Shown piece by piece: positions 62,646-64,000 of a stretch of DNA of 64,000 bases. Under the pieces are notes generated by a model, which was not told the origin of the DNA, did no database searches, and saw only the letters and a list, made by a program, of their open reading frames with translations. The stretch is from NCBI RefSeq assembly GCF_016518545.1, contig NZ_JACVTO010000005.1, forward strand, positions 230,619 through 294,618, read 5' to 3'. The position numbers were made by a program, and so were the translations under genes. Source of the stretch: Pseudomonas sp. S30 (GTDB taxonomy: Bacteria > Pseudomonadota > Gammaproteobacteria > Pseudomonadales > Pseudomonadaceae). Position 1 is the first letter of the stretch. Every line of letters begins with the position of its first letter.

Positions 62646-63113
62646 ATGCACGACACCACACTGCTGCAACTGATCGAAGACGACATCGCGCCGACCCAGG
62701 AACTGCTGGAGCTGCTGCAGAAGGAGACCGTCGCCTTGCACGGTCGAGACATGCAGACGCTTGAGGCCATCCTGGCGCGCAAGCAATCGCTGATCGTCCT
62801 TCTCGAGCAGCAGGGCATGCGCCGTAACCATCTGCTTCAGCAGTTGGGCCTTAGCGCCGACCGCGCCGGTGTGCAAGCGGTGGCGGCGCAGTCGGTCAAC
62901 GGCGAGATCATCCTGCAGCAGCTGGATGTGCTGACCGGCCTGATGGACGCCTGCCAGAAGGTCAACCAGACCAACGGTCGGGTCATTCAGGTCCAGCAAC
63001 ACGCGACCGCCAACCAGATCCGCATCCTCATGGGCGGCGATTCCCCCTCTCTGTATGACAGCCGCGGCACCACCTCCCCCATGGACAAGCCCCGGGCGAT
63101 CAGTCAGGTTTGA
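62646..63113 (+). CDS. flgN: FlgN, FlgK/FlgL export chaperone
   Basis: Helical chaperone for the hook-filament junction proteins. The 155-residue protein has the FlgN-type N-terminal helices (LLQLIEDDIAPTQELLELLQ; ALHGRDMQTLEAILARKQSL) and the coiled-coil middle. It lies between flgM and flgZ, the standard order in Pseudomonas. Confidence 0.94.
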   Translation: MHDTTLLQLIEDDIAPTQELLELLQKETVALHGRDMQTLEAILARKQSLIVLLEQQGMRRNHLLQQLGLSADRAGVQAVAAQSVNGEIILQQLDVLTGLMDACQKVNQTNGRVIQVQQHATANQIRILMGGDSPSLYDSRGTTSPMDKPRAISQV

Positions 63114-63193
63114 TAGTCCTGTTCAAGGCACAGACCATACTGGCAAAATGCCGTAACTTGCGTGTGCCGCTTTTGCCTGGAGATTGACTACCC

Positions 63194-63937
63194 GTGTTCA
63201 ACGAATCCGATGCGCCTCAGCCGCCGAAGGTGCTGACCACCCCTTTGGAAATCGCGGCCAACCTGCGCCAGCTGATGGACAGCCATGACCCGCTGATCAT
63301 CAGCTTCCCCGAGCGCAGCCAGCGCTTCCAGAGCTATGTGGTGCAGGTCGATCGAGACACCGACGTACTGGCGCTGGACGAGATGATTCCGCGCGATGGC
63401 GAGAGGTTCATCGAAAACGGCGAACCCTTCCGGGTCGAGGGCTTTCATGACGGCGTGCGCATGGCCTGGGAGTGCGACACCGCGCTGACCCTCGGCGAGG
63501 TGAACGGCCACCGCTGCTACCTTGGGCCGCTGCCCACCGAGATGACCTACCACCAGCGACGCAATGCCTTTCGCGCGGCCTTGAAGCTGTCGCAACTGGT
63601 CGATGTCGTGCTGGACGGTACGCACCTCAAGGGCAATGGCGCCCTGCGCGGCAAGCTGCTCGACGTCTCGGCCACCGGTTGTAAGTTGCGGTTTGACGGC
63701 AACGTCGAAGACCGCCTGCAACTGGGTCAGGTCTACGAGCGCTTCAAGGCCGCCGCACCGCTGGGCCTGAGCGATGTGATGGTGGAGCTGCGCCACCTGC
63801 ACTTCGAAGAACGCATCAACACCACCTTCGCCGGGCTGCGCTTTCACAATCTCAATGGCCTTAGCCAGCGCAAGGTGGATAGCTTCGTCTATCAGTTGCA
63901 GCGCGAAGCTCGCCGTTTCGACAAAGACGATTACTGA
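63194..63937 (+). CDS. flgZ: FlgZ (YcgR-type) c-di-GMP-binding flagellar brake
   Basis: PilZ-domain protein that binds c-di-GMP and slows the motor, linking second-messenger levels to swimming. The 247-residue protein has an N-terminal YcgR domain and a PilZ domain with the c-di-GMP signature: RRNAFR (Arg122, Arg123 and Arg127) and DVSATG (Asp157, Ser159 and Gly162). It starts at GTG 63194 and lies 80 bp after flgN. Confidence 0.95.
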   Translation: MFNESDAPQPPKVLTTPLEIAANLRQLMDSHDPLIISFPERSQRFQSYVVQVDRDTDVLALDEMIPRDGERFIENGEPFRVEGFHDGVRMAWECDTALTLGEVNGHRCYLGPLPTEMTYHQRRNAFRAALKLSQLVDVVLDGTHLKGNGALRGKLLDVSATGCKLRFDGNVEDRLQLGQVYERFKAAAPLGLSDVMVELRHLHFEERINTTFAGLRFHNLNGLSQRKVDSFVYQLQREARRFDKDDY

Positions 63938-64000
63938 TCGTCGCGGGGGCCCCCCCCGGCGCGGGGAAGCCCCGCCCCCGGCCACGAATATCAAGGCGCG
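63938..64000. other. GC-rich tail after flgZ with hairpin
   Basis: The last 63 bases are almost pure G/C. GCGGGG at 63961-63966 pairs with CCCCGC at 63970-63975, and long G and C runs precede it. It may be a REP unit or terminator continuing outside the window; the cut prevents a firm call. Confidence 0.4.

Overview
The window is a contiguous piece of a Pseudomonas chromosome, most like the P. putida / P. entomophila group. GC content is high, and the gene order is the single large flagellar-chemotaxis cluster of that group. It starts inside cheZ and ends just after flgZ. Nearly every gene is a recognisable polar-flagellum gene. The exceptions are a flagellin-glycosylation island between fliC and flgL and two small secreted proteins.

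Layout by transcription unit. (1) flhA-flhF-fleN-fliA-cheY-cheZ (6333 down to 1, minus): export gate, polar placement and number control, sigma-28 and chemotaxis. (2) fliLMNOPQR-flhB (11929 down to 6515, minus): switch complex and export apparatus. (3) fliK alone. (4) fliEFGHIJ followed by hsbA-hsbR-hptB (21931 down to 13537, minus): basal body, export ATPase and a phosphorelay/partner-switch module. (5) fleSR and fleQ, the regulators. (6) fliC, flaG, fliD, fliST: filament, cap and chaperones. (7) Glycosylation island: a ketoacyl-ACP synthase III on the minus strand and a plus-strand run of six genes (DegT aminotransferase, ATP-grasp/HAD fusion, methyltransferase, WbqC-like protein, second short DegT-like protein, giant glycosyltransferase). 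These converge on two more giant glycosyltransferases lying downstream of flgL. (8) flgFGHIJKL and flgBCDE (minus), with a small secreted protein between them. (9) cheV-cheR (minus), divergent from flgA and flgMNZ (plus).

Regulatory signals fit the Pseudomonas flagellar hierarchy. Nine candidate sigma-54 sites (GG-N10-GC) lie in front of flhA, fliL, fliK, fliE, fleS, flgF, flgB, flgA and the sugar operon. Candidate sigma-28 (FliA) sites lie in front of fliC, fliD, fliS and flgM, and a weaker one in front of cheV. FleQ is the expected sigma-54 activator of the early genes and FleSR of intermediate genes. FlgM/FliA would gate the filament genes.

The least ordinary part is 31415-47481. The genes there suggest a pathway that makes a modified amino-sugar nucleotide, acylates it (possibly by an ATP-grasp ligase rather than an acetyltransferase), methylates it, and transfers glycans to flagellin through very large multi-module glycosyltransferases. 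That function is inferred from families and position, not proven. No CRISPR array, rRNA, tRNA, insertion sequence or prophage was seen.
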